13,304 bases of DNA from Acholeplasmatales bacterium. Lineage in GTDB: Bacteria > Bacillota_I > Bacilli_A > Acholeplasmatales > Anaeroplasmataceae. The stretch's first letter is position 1; every line of letters starts with the position of its first letter. The translations under genes were made by a program, and so were the position numbers. Below, in pieces: positions 1 to 7,444 of this stretch. The stretch is taken from NCBI GenBank assembly GCA_016282815.1, contig JAEELU010000120.1, positions 1-13,304 of the forward strand. The letters run 5' to 3'. The notes beneath the pieces were generated by a model. That model was given only the letters and a program-made list of their open reading frames with translations, ran no database searches and had not been told where the DNA came from.

Positions 1-1095
1 AATACTATGTCTTTATTATATGCACCACTTATCGGAAGTGATGCTTTTATGCTTTACTTTGGGCTTTATTCATTAATTGAAAGAAATAATATGAAAAGTG
101 AGACCATTATTCATCAGGACTTTTTGGAAATATTCTCATTTAAGACAAATGATTTCTTAAATGCAAGATTAAAGCTTGAGGGAATAGGTCTTTTAATTTC
201 TTACGCTACTGGTGATGGATCGTATTTGTATTACTTGTGCCCACCACTTACCGCTAAGAGCTTTATTAAGGACGCAACCCTAGGGTTGTTTTTATATTCT
301 AAAATTAGAAGAGAAACATTCGATTTTATCTATAATCATTTCGCAATAGAAAGAATAGATACTAAGATGGTCACTAATATAACTAAATCATTTGATGAGG
401 TATATGATTCAAGTATTACTAATGATTCTACATATGAAAAGTTTGGTTATATTTTAGGTAGAAATCCTAACCAAGGATTAGTTATTACAAATAATAAATT
501 TGATTTTAATAAATTCAAATCTGCAATTAATACTGATTTTCTAGAGCTAGGTATCACTAAGGAATTTACTAAGCAGATTGAGGATTTAGCATTTGTTTAT
601 AAATTTAATGAAAATGAAATGATAGGCTTATATAATGATTCTATTAATAAGCAAGGATTATTTGATTACCGTCTATTAAAGAAGAAGGCTAATCAGCTAT
701 TCGTATTTAATAGAAATTTAAAGGCACCAATATTAACTACTAAATCAGAGGATGATTTTGATGATATTGTTACATATCTAGATAACGTATCACCTGTAGA
801 TTTATTAGATGCTAATTTAAATAGCTATCCACCAGAGTATTTAGATACAATTAATCAAATATATTCTGAAATAAATCTTCCTCGTGGAGTATTAAATTGT
901 ATGATTATAAAGGTATTAAAGAGTAAGGGTGGAGTATTACCAAAGGTAAATTACTTTAAGAGTGTTGCGGAAACATGGATTGGTGATAATATCCTATCTA
1001 CTCAGGATGCGATTGAATACACAACTACGATGAAGTCAGATAGAGATAGTGATAAAAAAGACAAAGATGATAATGGAGGATTCCGTAAGCTATGA
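1..1095 (+). CDS. dnaB: Replication initiation / membrane attachment protein DnaB (5'-truncated)
   Basis: This is the 3' part of the Firmicutes primosome gene dnaB (not the replicative helicase of E. coli that shares the name). DnaB works with DnaD and DnaI to load the replicative helicase at oriC and restart sites. The reading frame is open from base 1. An ATG at position 7 exists, but it has no ribosome binding site and falls inside the conserved N-terminal motif (YAPLIGSDAFMLYF), which in the family is preceded by further residues, so the true start lies upstream of the window. The N-terminal part looks like a winged-helix DnaD/DnaB domain. A DnaD-like C-terminal helical domain follows at about residues 275-345 counted from that ATG (PPEYLDTINQIYSEINLP through GDNILSTQDAIEY), and the protein ends in a charged Asp/Lys tail. 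The TGA stop overlaps the ATG of dnaI (ATGA), which implies translational coupling. The match to family pattern and the dnaI neighbour make the call firm. Confidence 0.88.
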   Translation, partial: NTMSLLYAPLIGSDAFMLYFGLYSLIERNNMKSETIIHQDFLEIFSFKTNDFLNARLKLEGIGLLISYATGDGSYLYYLCPPLTAKSFIKDATLGLFLYSKIRRETFDFIYNHFAIERIDTKMVTNITKSFDEVYDSSITNDSTYEKFGYILGRNPNQGLVITNNKFDFNKFKSAINTDFLELGITKEFTKQIEDLAFVYKFNENEMIGLYNDSINKQGLFDYRLLKKKANQLFVFNRNLKAPILTTKSEDDFDDIVTYLDNVSPVDLLDANLNSYPPEYLDTINQIYSEINLPRGVLNCMIIKVLKSKGGVLPKVNYFKSVAETWIGDNILSTQDAIEYTTTMKSDRDSDKKDKDDNGGFRKL

Positions 1096-1949
1096 GAAAA
1101 CTAGATAATAATTATAGCTTTGATAGTAAGCTTGTGGATGATTACATTAAGGATTTACAATCAAAGCTTCCTGAATATGAAATAAATATCAATAACGCTA
1201 ATGATTTTAGCGTATTACTTACAGAAAGAGCTAATTGCTCAAAATGTAAGGGTATCAATAACTGTAATAATATTCAACAGGGATATTGTACTGATTATGT
1301 TAATGGTGAATTCGGCTTTAGTAGATGTAAATTTTTAAAGAAGGATAATAATGATCTAATAACTAATTATTATTTACCAGAAAAGCTACTTAAGGCAAGA
1401 CTTGATGAATATCATACAAATACTGAATCGAGAACTAAAATATTTAAATATATAACTGATTTTACATTTAGTATTAAGAATGATAAATATGTATCAGGAT
1501 TATATTTCCATGGTGGCTGTAGTATAGGTAAAACATATACTCTAGCAGTAATAGCTAATTATTTAAGTGAGAATAAAATACCAAATACTATTTGTTATTT
1601 CCCTGATTTAGTTTCTAAGCTTAGAAATGATTATTATAGCGACAAAAATAGCTATGAGGAAATAATCGATAATTTAAAGAATACTAAGGTTTTATTAATC
1701 GATGATTTCGGTTCTGAGAATATGACTGAATGGCTAAGGGATGAGGTATTAGGTCCACTTGTTAATTATAGAATGAGTATGGAGCTACCTGTATTTATTA
1801 CATCTAACGTATTACCTGAGGATTTAAAAGCGCATATCGCTATTGAAAAGGATCCTGATAGTAAGCAGAAGGCTGACAGAATTATCAGTAGACTTATTTC
1901 TTTAGTTATAGCTATAGATATGGATGATAGTAAAAAATATAACAGATAA
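1092..1949 (+). CDS. dnaI: Primosomal helicase loader DnaI
   Basis: DnaI is an AAA+ ATPase that loads the replicative helicase (DnaC in Bacillus) onto DNA, acting with DnaB and DnaD. At 285 aa it is close to the usual length of about 310. The N-terminal domain carries a cysteine cluster (C49, C52, C58, C66, C79) consistent with the zinc-binding N-domain of DnaI. The C-terminal AAA+ domain shows Walker A GGCSIGKT (141-148, catalytic K147), Walker B LLIDD (201-205), a sensor-1 stretch FITSN (235-239), and a candidate arginine finger in RIISRLISL (263-271, R263 or R267). The P-loop is slightly unusual: a Cys-Ser-Ile run precedes GKT where Bacillus has a glycine-rich version. The start codon overlaps the dnaB stop by 4 nt. 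No separate terminator with a T-tract follows; the thrS promoter begins within 20 bp. Confidence 0.92.
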   Translation: MRKLDNNYSFDSKLVDDYIKDLQSKLPEYEININNANDFSVLLTERANCSKCKGINNCNNIQQGYCTDYVNGEFGFSRCKFLKKDNNDLITNYYLPEKLLKARLDEYHTNTESRTKIFKYITDFTFSIKNDKYVSGLYFHGGCSIGKTYTLAVIANYLSENKIPNTICYFPDLVSKLRNDYYSDKNSYEEIIDNLKNTKVLLIDDFGSENMTEWLRDEVLGPLVNYRMSMELPVFITSNVLPEDLKAHIAIEKDPDSKQKADRIISRLISLVIAIDMDDSKKYNR

Positions 1950-1957
1950 TTTTATTA

Positions 1958-1976
1958 TTCTATTTGAAAAATAGAA
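1958..1976. repeat. 8-bp inverted repeat around the thrS -35 box
   Basis: TTCTATTT (1958-1965) and its exact reverse complement AAATAGAA (1969-1976) are separated by only GAA. The -35 hexamer TTGAAA (1964-1969) spans the loop. It could be an operator, or a weak transcript end for dnaI, although no T-run follows it. In sequence this AT-rich a chance origin is also possible. Confidence 0.4.
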
Positions 1977-1991
1977 ATATAAGTGTATAAT
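1964..1991 (+). promoter_or_regulatory. Sigma-A-type promoter for the thrS leader
   Basis: A -35 box TTGAAA (1964-1969) and a perfect -10 box TATAAT (1986-1991) are separated by 16 bp. The predicted transcription start is around 1998, immediately before the first T-box helix. It lies just after the dnaI stop, so thrS has its own promoter. Confidence 0.75.
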
Positions 1992-2000
1992 AAATTAAAT

Positions 2001-2224
2001 CGATGATGAAGGACAAGATAATAATCGATAATTTTTAGAGAGAATACGGCTGGTGAAAGTATTTAATTTAGATTATTGTTACTACCTTTAGAGATTAATG
2101 GAGGAAATGCCATTACGTAATTTAGGCGTTAACTATTGAATGAGTGCTAAATATTTTATTATTTAGAATAAAGGTGGTACCACGGTTAATTCGTCCTTGA
2201 GTTTAAAACTTAAGGACTTTTTTT
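2001..2224 (+). promoter_or_regulatory. T-box riboswitch leader (threonine, ACU specifier) of thrS
   Basis: This leader senses uncharged tRNA-Thr and permits read-through into thrS when threonine charging is low. Stem I can be drawn with AAGG (2009-2012) pairing CCTT (2085-2088) and AATAATC (2020-2026) pairing GATTATT (2071-2077). Between them on the 3' side is an internal loop containing ACT (2081-2083) followed by A, which is a threonine codon in the specifier position. The distal part has the conserved AGAGAG (2036-2041) and GGCTGGTGAA (2048-2057) elements. A hairpin TAATGG/CCATTA (2096-2115) and a stem III CTAAAT/ATTTAG (2147-2166) follow. The T-box AAGGTGGTACCACGG (2171-2185) contains UGGU (2175-2178), which would pair with an ACCA tRNA 3' end. 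AAGG and ACG pair with CGTCCTT (2192-2198) to form the antiterminator. The pairing was drawn by eye. Confidence 0.95.
2193..2224 (+). terminator. T-box-controlled intrinsic terminator
   Basis: GTCCTTGAGT (2193-2202) pairs with ACTTAAGGAC (2208-2217) with one G-U wobble, and seven T residues follow (2218-2224). The 5' arm is the same segment that pairs with the T-box sequence in the antiterminator, so the two structures exclude each other. Confidence 0.92.
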
Positions 2225-2246
2225 ATTATAGAAGGGGGATTTTATT

Positions 2247-4172
2247 ATGTTAAAGGTAACATTACCAGATGGAAGTATTAAGGAAGTTGAGAAGGATAGC
2301 TTAGCTATTAGTGTAGCTAAGGAGCTATCACCAAGTCTAGCTAAGAAGGCAATAGTAGCTAAGATTGATGGTGTATTAGTTGATTTAAAGACACCAATCG
2401 TAGCTGACTGTAAGCTTGAATTTATTACACCAGAAAACAAGGAGGAGTCATTTGAGGTTATTAATCACTCATGTGCTCACTTACTTGCTCAGGCAATGAA
2501 GAGATTATATCCAAATTGTAAGTTTGGTGTAGGTCCTGCAATTGAGGAAGGATTCTATTATGACTTTGGTGTTGATGAGCCAGTAACAATCGAGGATTTA
2601 CCAAAGATTGAGGCTGAAATGAAGAAGATTGTAAAGGAAAATATTTCTATCAATCACTATACATTAACAAAGGATGAAGCAAAGAAGAAGTTCGCATCAG
2701 ATAAATATAAGTGTGAGCTTATTGATGCAGTTAAGGGCTCTGATATCGTTGGTATTTATGAGCAGGCTGATTATTCAGATGTTTGTAGAGGACCACATGT
2801 TATCTCTACAGGTGTATTAAAGAACTTTAAGCTATTAAATGTAGCTGGTGCTTACTGGAGAGGCGATGCTAAGAACGATGTTATGACTCGTATTTATGGT
2901 ACTTGCTGGAATACTAAGGAGGAATTAGATGAATTCCTAGTTATCCTTGAGGAAAGAAAGGCAAGAGATCATAGAAGGCTTGGTAAGGAATTAGGTATAT
3001 TTATGTTTGATGAGCTTGTAGGTAGAGGCTTACCTATGTGGCTACCTAATGGCTTTATCGTAAGAAGAAAGCTTCAGGATTATATTATGGATAAGGAGTA
3101 TGAGCTTGGCTATAAGCATGTTATGACTCCAGCAATCGGTAATGTAGAATTATATAAGACTTCAGGTCACTGGGCACATTATAAGGATGATATGTTCCCT
3201 AAGATGGATGTTGATGAGGAATCATATGTTTTACGTCCAATGAACTGTCCACACCATATGGTTATGTATAGAAGCCAATTACACTCATATAGAGAGCTTC
3301 CACTACGTATCGCTGAAATAGCAGCTGACTTCAGATTTGAGGCATCAGGTGCTTTAACTGGTATTGAAAGAACAAGAGCATTCTACCAAAATGACTCTCA
3401 TATCTTCTGTACACCAGCTCAAATTGGTGATGTATTTAAGGAGGTTGCAAAGCTAATCCTTGATGTATATAAGGACTTTGGCTTTAAGAATTATAAATTC
3501 CGTCTATCTCTAAGAGATCCTAACGATGTAGAAAAATACTTCGGTAATGATGAGCTATGGGAAAGATCTGAAAGAGAGCTAAGAGAGGTTTTAAATCAAT
3601 TAGGTGTTGATTATTATGAAGCAATCGGTGAGGCTGCATTCTATGGACCAAAGCTTGATGTTCAGGTTAGATCAGCAATCGGTCATGACGTAACACTTTC
3701 AACTATCCAATTAGATTATCAATTGCCAGAGCGTTTTGAGCTTGAATATATTGATGAAAAGGGTCAAAAGGCAAGACCAGTTGTTATCCATAGAGCAATT
3801 CTAGGCTCAATGGATAGATTCGTTGCTTTCCTACTTGAAGAAACAAAGGGTATCTTCCCTGTATGGTTAGCTCCAGTTCAAGTTAAATTAATCCCAGTTA
3901 ATTTAGAATATCATAAGGAATTTACTGATAATTTATTTGCACGCTTCAAGAAAGCTAAGATTAGAGCTGAAGTAGATTATAGAGATGAAAAATTAGGCTA
4001 TAAGATAAGAGAAGCTCAAATGAAGAAAATTCCATATCAATTAGTTATCGGTGATAATGAGGTTAAAAACGGAACTATCACTTATAGAAAGTATGGTCAT
4101 CAGGAGCAGGTAACTGTAACAATTGATGAATTCATCAATATGATAATTGAACACAATAATAATTTAAATTAA
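2247..4172 (+). CDS. thrS: Threonine--tRNA ligase
   Basis: This class II aminoacyl-tRNA synthetase charges tRNA-Thr and removes mischarged Ser-tRNA-Thr. It is full length at 641 aa (E. coli is 642). Domains in order are TGS (about 1-62), the second N-terminal editing domain with HSCAH and CRGPH giving the H74, H78, C180, H184 set, the catalytic core, and an anticodon-binding domain (about 545-640). Core catalytic zinc ligands are present: C334 (RPMNCPHH), H385 (QNDSHIF) and H515 (VVIHRA). Motif 2 contains R363 within FRFEASGALTGIERTRAF, and motif 3 is RAILGSMDRF with R524. Motif 2 differs from the commoner YRYEQSGEL-type form, but the key residues are intact. The start is set by AGGGGG (2233-2238), 8 nt before ATG. 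Expression is governed by the upstream threonine T-box, and a strong terminator follows the stop. Confidence 0.98.
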   Translation: MLKVTLPDGSIKEVEKDSLAISVAKELSPSLAKKAIVAKIDGVLVDLKTPIVADCKLEFITPENKEESFEVINHSCAHLLAQAMKRLYPNCKFGVGPAIEEGFYYDFGVDEPVTIEDLPKIEAEMKKIVKENISINHYTLTKDEAKKKFASDKYKCELIDAVKGSDIVGIYEQADYSDVCRGPHVISTGVLKNFKLLNVAGAYWRGDAKNDVMTRIYGTCWNTKEELDEFLVILEERKARDHRRLGKELGIFMFDELVGRGLPMWLPNGFIVRRKLQDYIMDKEYELGYKHVMTPAIGNVELYKTSGHWAHYKDDMFPKMDVDEESYVLRPMNCPHHMVMYRSQLHSYRELPLRIAEIAADFRFEASGALTGIERTRAFYQNDSHIFCTPAQIGDVFKEVAKLILDVYKDFGFKNYKFRLSLRDPNDVEKYFGNDELWERSERELREVLNQLGVDYYEAIGEAAFYGPKLDVQVRSAIGHDVTLSTIQLDYQLPERFELEYIDEKGQKARPVVIHRAILGSMDRFVAFLLEETKGIFPVWLAPVQVKLIPVNLEYHKEFTDNLFARFKKAKIRAEVDYRDEKLGYKIREAQMKKIPYQLVIGDNEVKNGTITYRKYGHQEQVTVTIDEFINMIIEHNNNLN

Positions 4173-4179
4173 TTAGAAT

Positions 4180-4208
4180 AATTGGTCTTGTTTTCAAGAC
4201 CAATTTTT
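4180..4208 (+). terminator. Intrinsic terminator after thrS
   Basis: A perfect 11-bp stem, AATTGGTCTTG (4180-4190) with CAAGACCAATT (4195-4205), encloses a TTTT loop and runs into TTTTT (4204-4208). It ends only 10 nt before the next start codon, and the T-run abuts that gene's Shine-Dalgarno sequence. Confidence 0.92.
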
Positions 4209-4218
4209 GAGGTATTAT

Positions 4219-4731
4219 ATGGAAAATAAAGTAATTTTAGAAAATGAAAGAACCTATACATGTGATGATATTAAGCTAGCATCTACAGAATTATTAAAAA
4301 GTAGAGCTTTACTGCTTTATATTATAATGTCTTCAATATTCATAGCACTAGGAGCTTTATTTATAGCATTATCATTTGTATTCAATAATGATATTACTAT
4401 ACTTGTATCAGGTATAATTATAGCCTGTATGGTATTTATGATTTGGGGAGTATATATTTTTACTTATATAAAAATAAACAAAAGAGATTATAAGCCTGCA
4501 GATTATAAATATACATTTTTTGATGATGAGGTTAAGGTAATAGTTAATTCAGAAAACTTTAATCAGCATATGGTATTAAAATATAAGGATGTTTTAAGCG
4601 GTGTAAAATCAAAGCATTTTACATATTTATACATCAACAGAATGCAGTCATTTTTCTTTCTAAATGAGGATTTAAATGATGAAGTATATAAAGTATTAAG
4701 AGGTAAAATAAAAAGATTTAAGGGTAGATAA
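4219..4731 (+). CDS. Small membrane protein with YcxB-like C-terminal domain
   Basis: A 170-aa protein of unknown function. The chosen ATG at 4219 is preceded by GAGG (4209-4212) at 6-nt spacing; an in-frame TTG at 4207 lies inside the thrS terminator T-run and is rejected. A short hydrophilic N-terminus (1-28) is followed by two predicted transmembrane helices (about 29-54 and 58-84) and a soluble C-terminal domain. In that domain, YKYTFFDDEVKVIV ... VLKYKDVLSGV ... TYLYINRMQSFFFLNE (about 97-150) follows the pattern of the YcxB-like domain: a beta-rich, PH-like fold behind two helices, common in Firmicutes. The downstream ABC-F gene starts 3 bp after the stop, so the two are probably co-transcribed. 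No promoter of its own is convincing, so it may depend on read-through from thrS. The YcxB assignment is by pattern only. Confidence 0.65.
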   Translation: MENKVILENERTYTCDDIKLASTELLKSRALLLYIIMSSIFIALGALFIALSFVFNNDITILVSGIIIACMVFMIWGVYIFTYIKINKRDYKPADYKYTFFDDEVKVIVNSENFNQHMVLKYKDVLSGVKSKHFTYLYINRMQSFFFLNEDLNDEVYKVLRGKIKRFKGR

Positions 4732-4734
4732 TAT

Positions 4735-6273
4735 ATGGGTCTATTAGATATTGAAAAATTAAGATTTAAATACACAACTGAGAATCTTTTCAATGATGTA
4801 GATTTTAGAATATTACCACATGATCATATAGTTCTAGTTGGTGATAATGGATGTGGTAAATCTACATTAATGAATTTAATGTGTAAAAATTTAATACCTG
4901 ATAGTGGAACAATTACCTGGATGAATAATATCAAATATGGCTATTTAGATCAGCATTTAAAGGTTAAAACAGATGTTTCTATATATGATTACATCATAGA
5001 TGTATTTAAGCCATTATTTGATAAAGAAAAACTTATGAATTCATATTATGAAAAGCTATGTGAGGTACCTGAATCAGAATATGAAAAATACCTAAATTAT
5101 GCCCAATCAATTCAGGATGAGCTTGATAAGAATAATTTCTATTGGATTAATTCTACATTATCAAATATGATAAATGGCTTAGGCTTAAATGAATATGATA
5201 TGAATATGCCACTTAAAAATTTAAGTGGTGGATCTCGTGCTAAGGTATTTTTAGCAAAGCTATTATTAGATTCACCAGATGTATTACTGATGGATGAGCC
5301 AACAAACTTCCTAGATTCATCTCATATTGAATGGCTAAAGAAATTTTTAAATGATTTTGATAAGGCATTTGTAGTTATAAGCCATGATGAGGAATTTCTA
5401 AAGGCTATAGGTAAGGTAGTATATGATTTATCTAATAAAAAGCTTACTAGATATAATATGCCTTATGAAATGTTCTTAAAGGAAAAGGAAATAAGAGAAG
5501 AGCAATATAAGAAGGCTTATGTATCTCAACAGGCTTTTATAAAAAGAACTAACGAATTCATTCAAAAGAATATCGTTAGAGCAACTACTACTAAGCAGGC
5601 TAAATCAAGAAGAAAGATGCTTGAAAGATTAGATGTTTTAGAAAAGCCTAAAAATCATGAGCCTATGCATATTAAGTTTCCATTTTCTAAGGAGCTTGGT
5701 CAAGAGGTATTAAAGCTTGATAAGCTAACAGTTGGTTATCCCGATAAGGTAGTATTAGAGGATTTAGATTTCTTACTTAAGCATAATCAAAAGGTAGTAA
5801 TATTAGGTAGAAATGGTGTAGGTAAATCTACAATAATTAAAACTATTATGGGAATAATAGAACCACTTGGTGGAGAATTTAAATGGAATAATAGTGCTGA
5901 TTTAAATTATTTTCAGCAGGAGGAAGCCTACGATAATATCGTTACTCCGATAGAATATATCAGATATTTCTATCATTTAAAAACAAATGAGGAAATAAGA
6001 GGAGTACTCGCAACGGTTGGAATAAAAGGAGAGCTCGCAACTAAGAGAATGGTTGAGCTATCAGGTGGCCAGCAAACAAAGGTAAGGCTTGCACTAATGA
6101 CTATGAAGAAAAGTAATATCTTAGTATTCGATGAGCCTACTAATCACTTAGATATTTTGTCTAAGGCAGAGCTATGGGAAGCAATAGATAATTTCCCTGG
6201 TTCAGTAATACTAGTAACCCATGAGGATGACTTCTATGATGGGCTAGTAGATTTAAAGCTAGAATTTAATTAA
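4735..6273 (+). CDS. ABC-F family ATP-binding protein
   Basis: ABC-F proteins are soluble tandem ATPases that bind the ribosomal E site to rescue stalled translation or give antibiotic protection; they have no membrane domain. In these 512 aa the first ATPase has Walker A GDNGCGKST (36-44), signature LSGGSRAKV (163-171), Walker B LLMDEPTNFLD (184-194) and switch ISHD (215-218). The second has GRNGVGKST (358-366), LSGGQQTKV (442-450), LVFDEPTNHLD (463-473) and VTHED (494-498). The region between (about 245-325) is the charged inter-domain linker (P-site tRNA-interacting motif), with the typical basic segment TTTKQAKSRRKMLERLD (285-300). Both catalytic glutamates are present. The first signature has Ser-Arg where most members have Glu/Gln-x-x-Arg. 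Subfamily, and hence housekeeping versus resistance role, cannot be settled by eye. It sits 3 bp after the YcxB-like gene; AGGG (4721-4724) may be its ribosome binding site. Confidence 0.93.
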   Translation: MGLLDIEKLRFKYTTENLFNDVDFRILPHDHIVLVGDNGCGKSTLMNLMCKNLIPDSGTITWMNNIKYGYLDQHLKVKTDVSIYDYIIDVFKPLFDKEKLMNSYYEKLCEVPESEYEKYLNYAQSIQDELDKNNFYWINSTLSNMINGLGLNEYDMNMPLKNLSGGSRAKVFLAKLLLDSPDVLLMDEPTNFLDSSHIEWLKKFLNDFDKAFVVISHDEEFLKAIGKVVYDLSNKKLTRYNMPYEMFLKEKEIREEQYKKAYVSQQAFIKRTNEFIQKNIVRATTTKQAKSRRKMLERLDVLEKPKNHEPMHIKFPFSKELGQEVLKLDKLTVGYPDKVVLEDLDFLLKHNQKVVILGRNGVGKSTIIKTIMGIIEPLGGEFKWNNSADLNYFQQEEAYDNIVTPIEYIRYFYHLKTNEEIRGVLATVGIKGELATKRMVELSGGQQTKVRLALMTMKKSNILVFDEPTNHLDILSKAELWEAIDNFPGSVILVTHEDDFYDGLVDLKLEFN

Positions 6274-6298
6274 AATTAATAATTATATATTAATTTTT
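6272..6298 (+). terminator. AT-only inverted repeat, possible weak terminator of the ABC-F unit
   Basis: AAAATTAAT (6272-6280) and its reverse complement ATTAATTTT (6289-6297) enclose 8 nt, and one more T follows. It starts on the stop codon of the ABC-F gene. The stem has no G-C pair, so it would terminate poorly; a chance origin in AT-rich DNA is plausible. Confidence 0.35.
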
Positions 6299-6318
6299 AT
6301 ATTATTATTTGTTATAAT
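6290..6318 (+). promoter_or_regulatory. Possible promoter for the mazG-like / membrane gene run
   Basis: A perfect -10 TATAAT lies at 6313-6318. The best -35 at 17-bp spacing is the poor match TTAATT (6290-6295), inside the AT-only inverted repeat. Predicted start is about 6325, giving a very short leader that begins at the AGGG ribosome binding site. Confidence 0.45.
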
Positions 6319-6337
6319 ACTTTTTAGGGTGAGAATT

Positions 6338-6661
6338 ATGCAGTTGGATGAATTATTAAATAAAATCGACAAATTTAATAAGGATAGAGATTGGGATAGA
6401 TTTCATTCTCCAGCTAATTTATCTAAGGCTATTTCCATAGAGGCTAATGAATTATTAGAATGCTTCCTATGGAATGAGGAAGGCTATAATTTAGATGACG
6501 TTAAGGAAGAGCTTGCGGACGTATTAAATTATTGCTTACAAATGGCTTTAGTTTTAAAGGTTGATCCAATTGAAATAATTAATCAGAAGATGGAAAAGAA
6601 TGCCAAAAAATATCCTATAGAAAAGGCTAAGGGTGTATCTACAAAATACAACAAGCTTTAG
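6338..6661 (+). CDS. MazG-like nucleotide pyrophosphohydrolase
   Basis: A 107-aa all-alpha NTP pyrophosphohydrolase of the MazG / RS21-C6 type, which hydrolyses (d)NTPs to monophosphates and pyrophosphate and is thought to clean the nucleotide pool. The metal-binding pattern EXXE ... EXXXD is visible as E38-x2-E41 in EANELLE and E57-x3-D61 in KEELADV. The N-terminal RDWDRFHSPANLSKAISIE and C-terminal KNAKKYPIEKAKG are typical of the short stand-alone group, where a C-terminal KYP segment helps bind nucleotide. I chose ATG 6338 because AGGG (6326-6329) sits 8 nt upstream; a GTG at 6329 in the same frame overlaps that site. The next gene begins 9 bp after the stop, and its Shine-Dalgarno overlaps this stop codon. 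The substrate cannot be read from sequence. Confidence 0.85.
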   Translation: MQLDELLNKIDKFNKDRDWDRFHSPANLSKAISIEANELLECFLWNEEGYNLDDVKEELADVLNYCLQMALVLKVDPIEIINQKMEKNAKKYPIEKAKGVSTKYNKL

Positions 6662-6670
6662 GAGATAATT

Positions 6671-7438
6671 ATGGAAGAAAAAAAGAAAAGAAGCTTATTT
6701 GATAGGTTCTGGGATTTCTGTGCTCGCCCAATACATAGATTCGCAAGAAAGCATCCAGAGTTTTACAAAAAGCATAGAGACATTATTGGTTCTGCAGTAT
6801 GTGGCTTTATTGGCGCTGCTATAACATATATAGTATGTAGCTTTATGCCATACCTGTTTGGTCAAAATATGGCAGAAATAGAGCTATTATTACCTGATAT
6901 CGATATGGAGCTTGCAGGAGTAACATTCGATTGGTCAATTATTGGATTCTCAATAAGATGGCGTGATGGAATGGCAATTATCGGTGGTGGTCTTGGTTAT
7001 TCATTCTCATATTATTTGGCTAATATTTTAAGCCATTTATTCACATTCGTATTTATGAGAAAATTCCACCATTCAAAGCTTAATCCTTATAAGCAATATT
7101 TAATTGGATTAGGATTCTGCTTTTTAACAAGTATTATTACGAATATGATTAATGGATTATGGTTACCAATCGTAAACGAAAGATTAACATTCCTAGAATA
7201 TAACATTATAGTATTGGGTATTATAGGCTTAGTTAATTTTATAGTTGGACATTTCCAAAATATTATCGTTTACAAAAATGATAGTAAGCTTAATAAAAGA
7301 ATGATAGAAATGGAAGAAAATAAAAACAATAGTGGTAATAGCACTAATACAGAAGCTCTAGAGGTAGCAGAAGCTGATAATACTGCTATTACAAATGATT
7401 CAAATGATGAAAAAGAAAAGATGAAGTTTAACGGGTAG
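6671..7438 (+). CDS. Four-TM membrane protein, GtrA-like, with charged C-terminal tail
   Basis: A 255-aa integral membrane protein. A basic, aromatic N-terminal segment (1-37, rich in Lys, Arg and His) precedes four predicted helices at about 38-63, 100-128, 141-166 and 177-200. The second helix ends in ANILSHLFTFVFMRKF (117-132), resembling the helix-then-basic-aromatic pattern of GtrA proteins, which are proposed to move polyprenyl-linked sugars; the last helix ends similarly. A loop of about 35 residues between helices 1 and 2 is longer than in standard GtrA, so the assignment is tentative. The last 55 residues are a hydrophilic, probably disordered cytoplasmic tail rich in Asn, Ser, Glu and Asp. 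AGGAGA (6660-6665) is the ribosome binding site and overlaps the preceding stop. The next gene follows after 6 bp. No glycosyltransferase is adjacent, which is unlike typical gtrA loci. Confidence 0.5.
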   Translation: MEEKKKRSLFDRFWDFCARPIHRFARKHPEFYKKHRDIIGSAVCGFIGAAITYIVCSFMPYLFGQNMAEIELLLPDIDMELAGVTFDWSIIGFSIRWRDGMAIIGGGLGYSFSYYLANILSHLFTFVFMRKFHHSKLNPYKQYLIGLGFCFLTSIITNMINGLWLPIVNERLTFLEYNIIVLGIIGLVNFIVGHFQNIIVYKNDSKLNKRMIEMEENKNNSGNSTNTEALEVAEADNTAITNDSNDEKEKMKFNG

Positions 7439-7444
7439 ATTATT

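Noticed and set aside
7..9. ATG at position 7 as the start of dnaB
   Set aside because: It lies inside a conserved DnaB motif and has no upstream ribosome binding site; the frame is open to base 1, so the gene is truncated by the window edge.
2210..2440. A 76-codon - strand frame over the T-box terminator and start of thrS
   Set aside because: It crosses a functional terminator and TGS-domain coding sequence and has no recognisable product.
4147..4179. A promoter at the end of thrS for the YcxB-like gene (TTGAAC with TAGAAT)
   Set aside because: The spacing is 21 bp and both boxes are imperfect; any transcript would also meet the thrS terminator.
4207..4209. TTG at 4207 as the start of the YcxB-like gene
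   Set aside because: It falls in the thrS terminator T-run and overlaps the GAGG ribosome binding site that serves ATG 4219.
4563..4793. A 76-codon - strand frame across the YcxB-like and ABC-F junction
   Set aside because: Antisense shadow of two + strand genes; no motif and no initiation signal.
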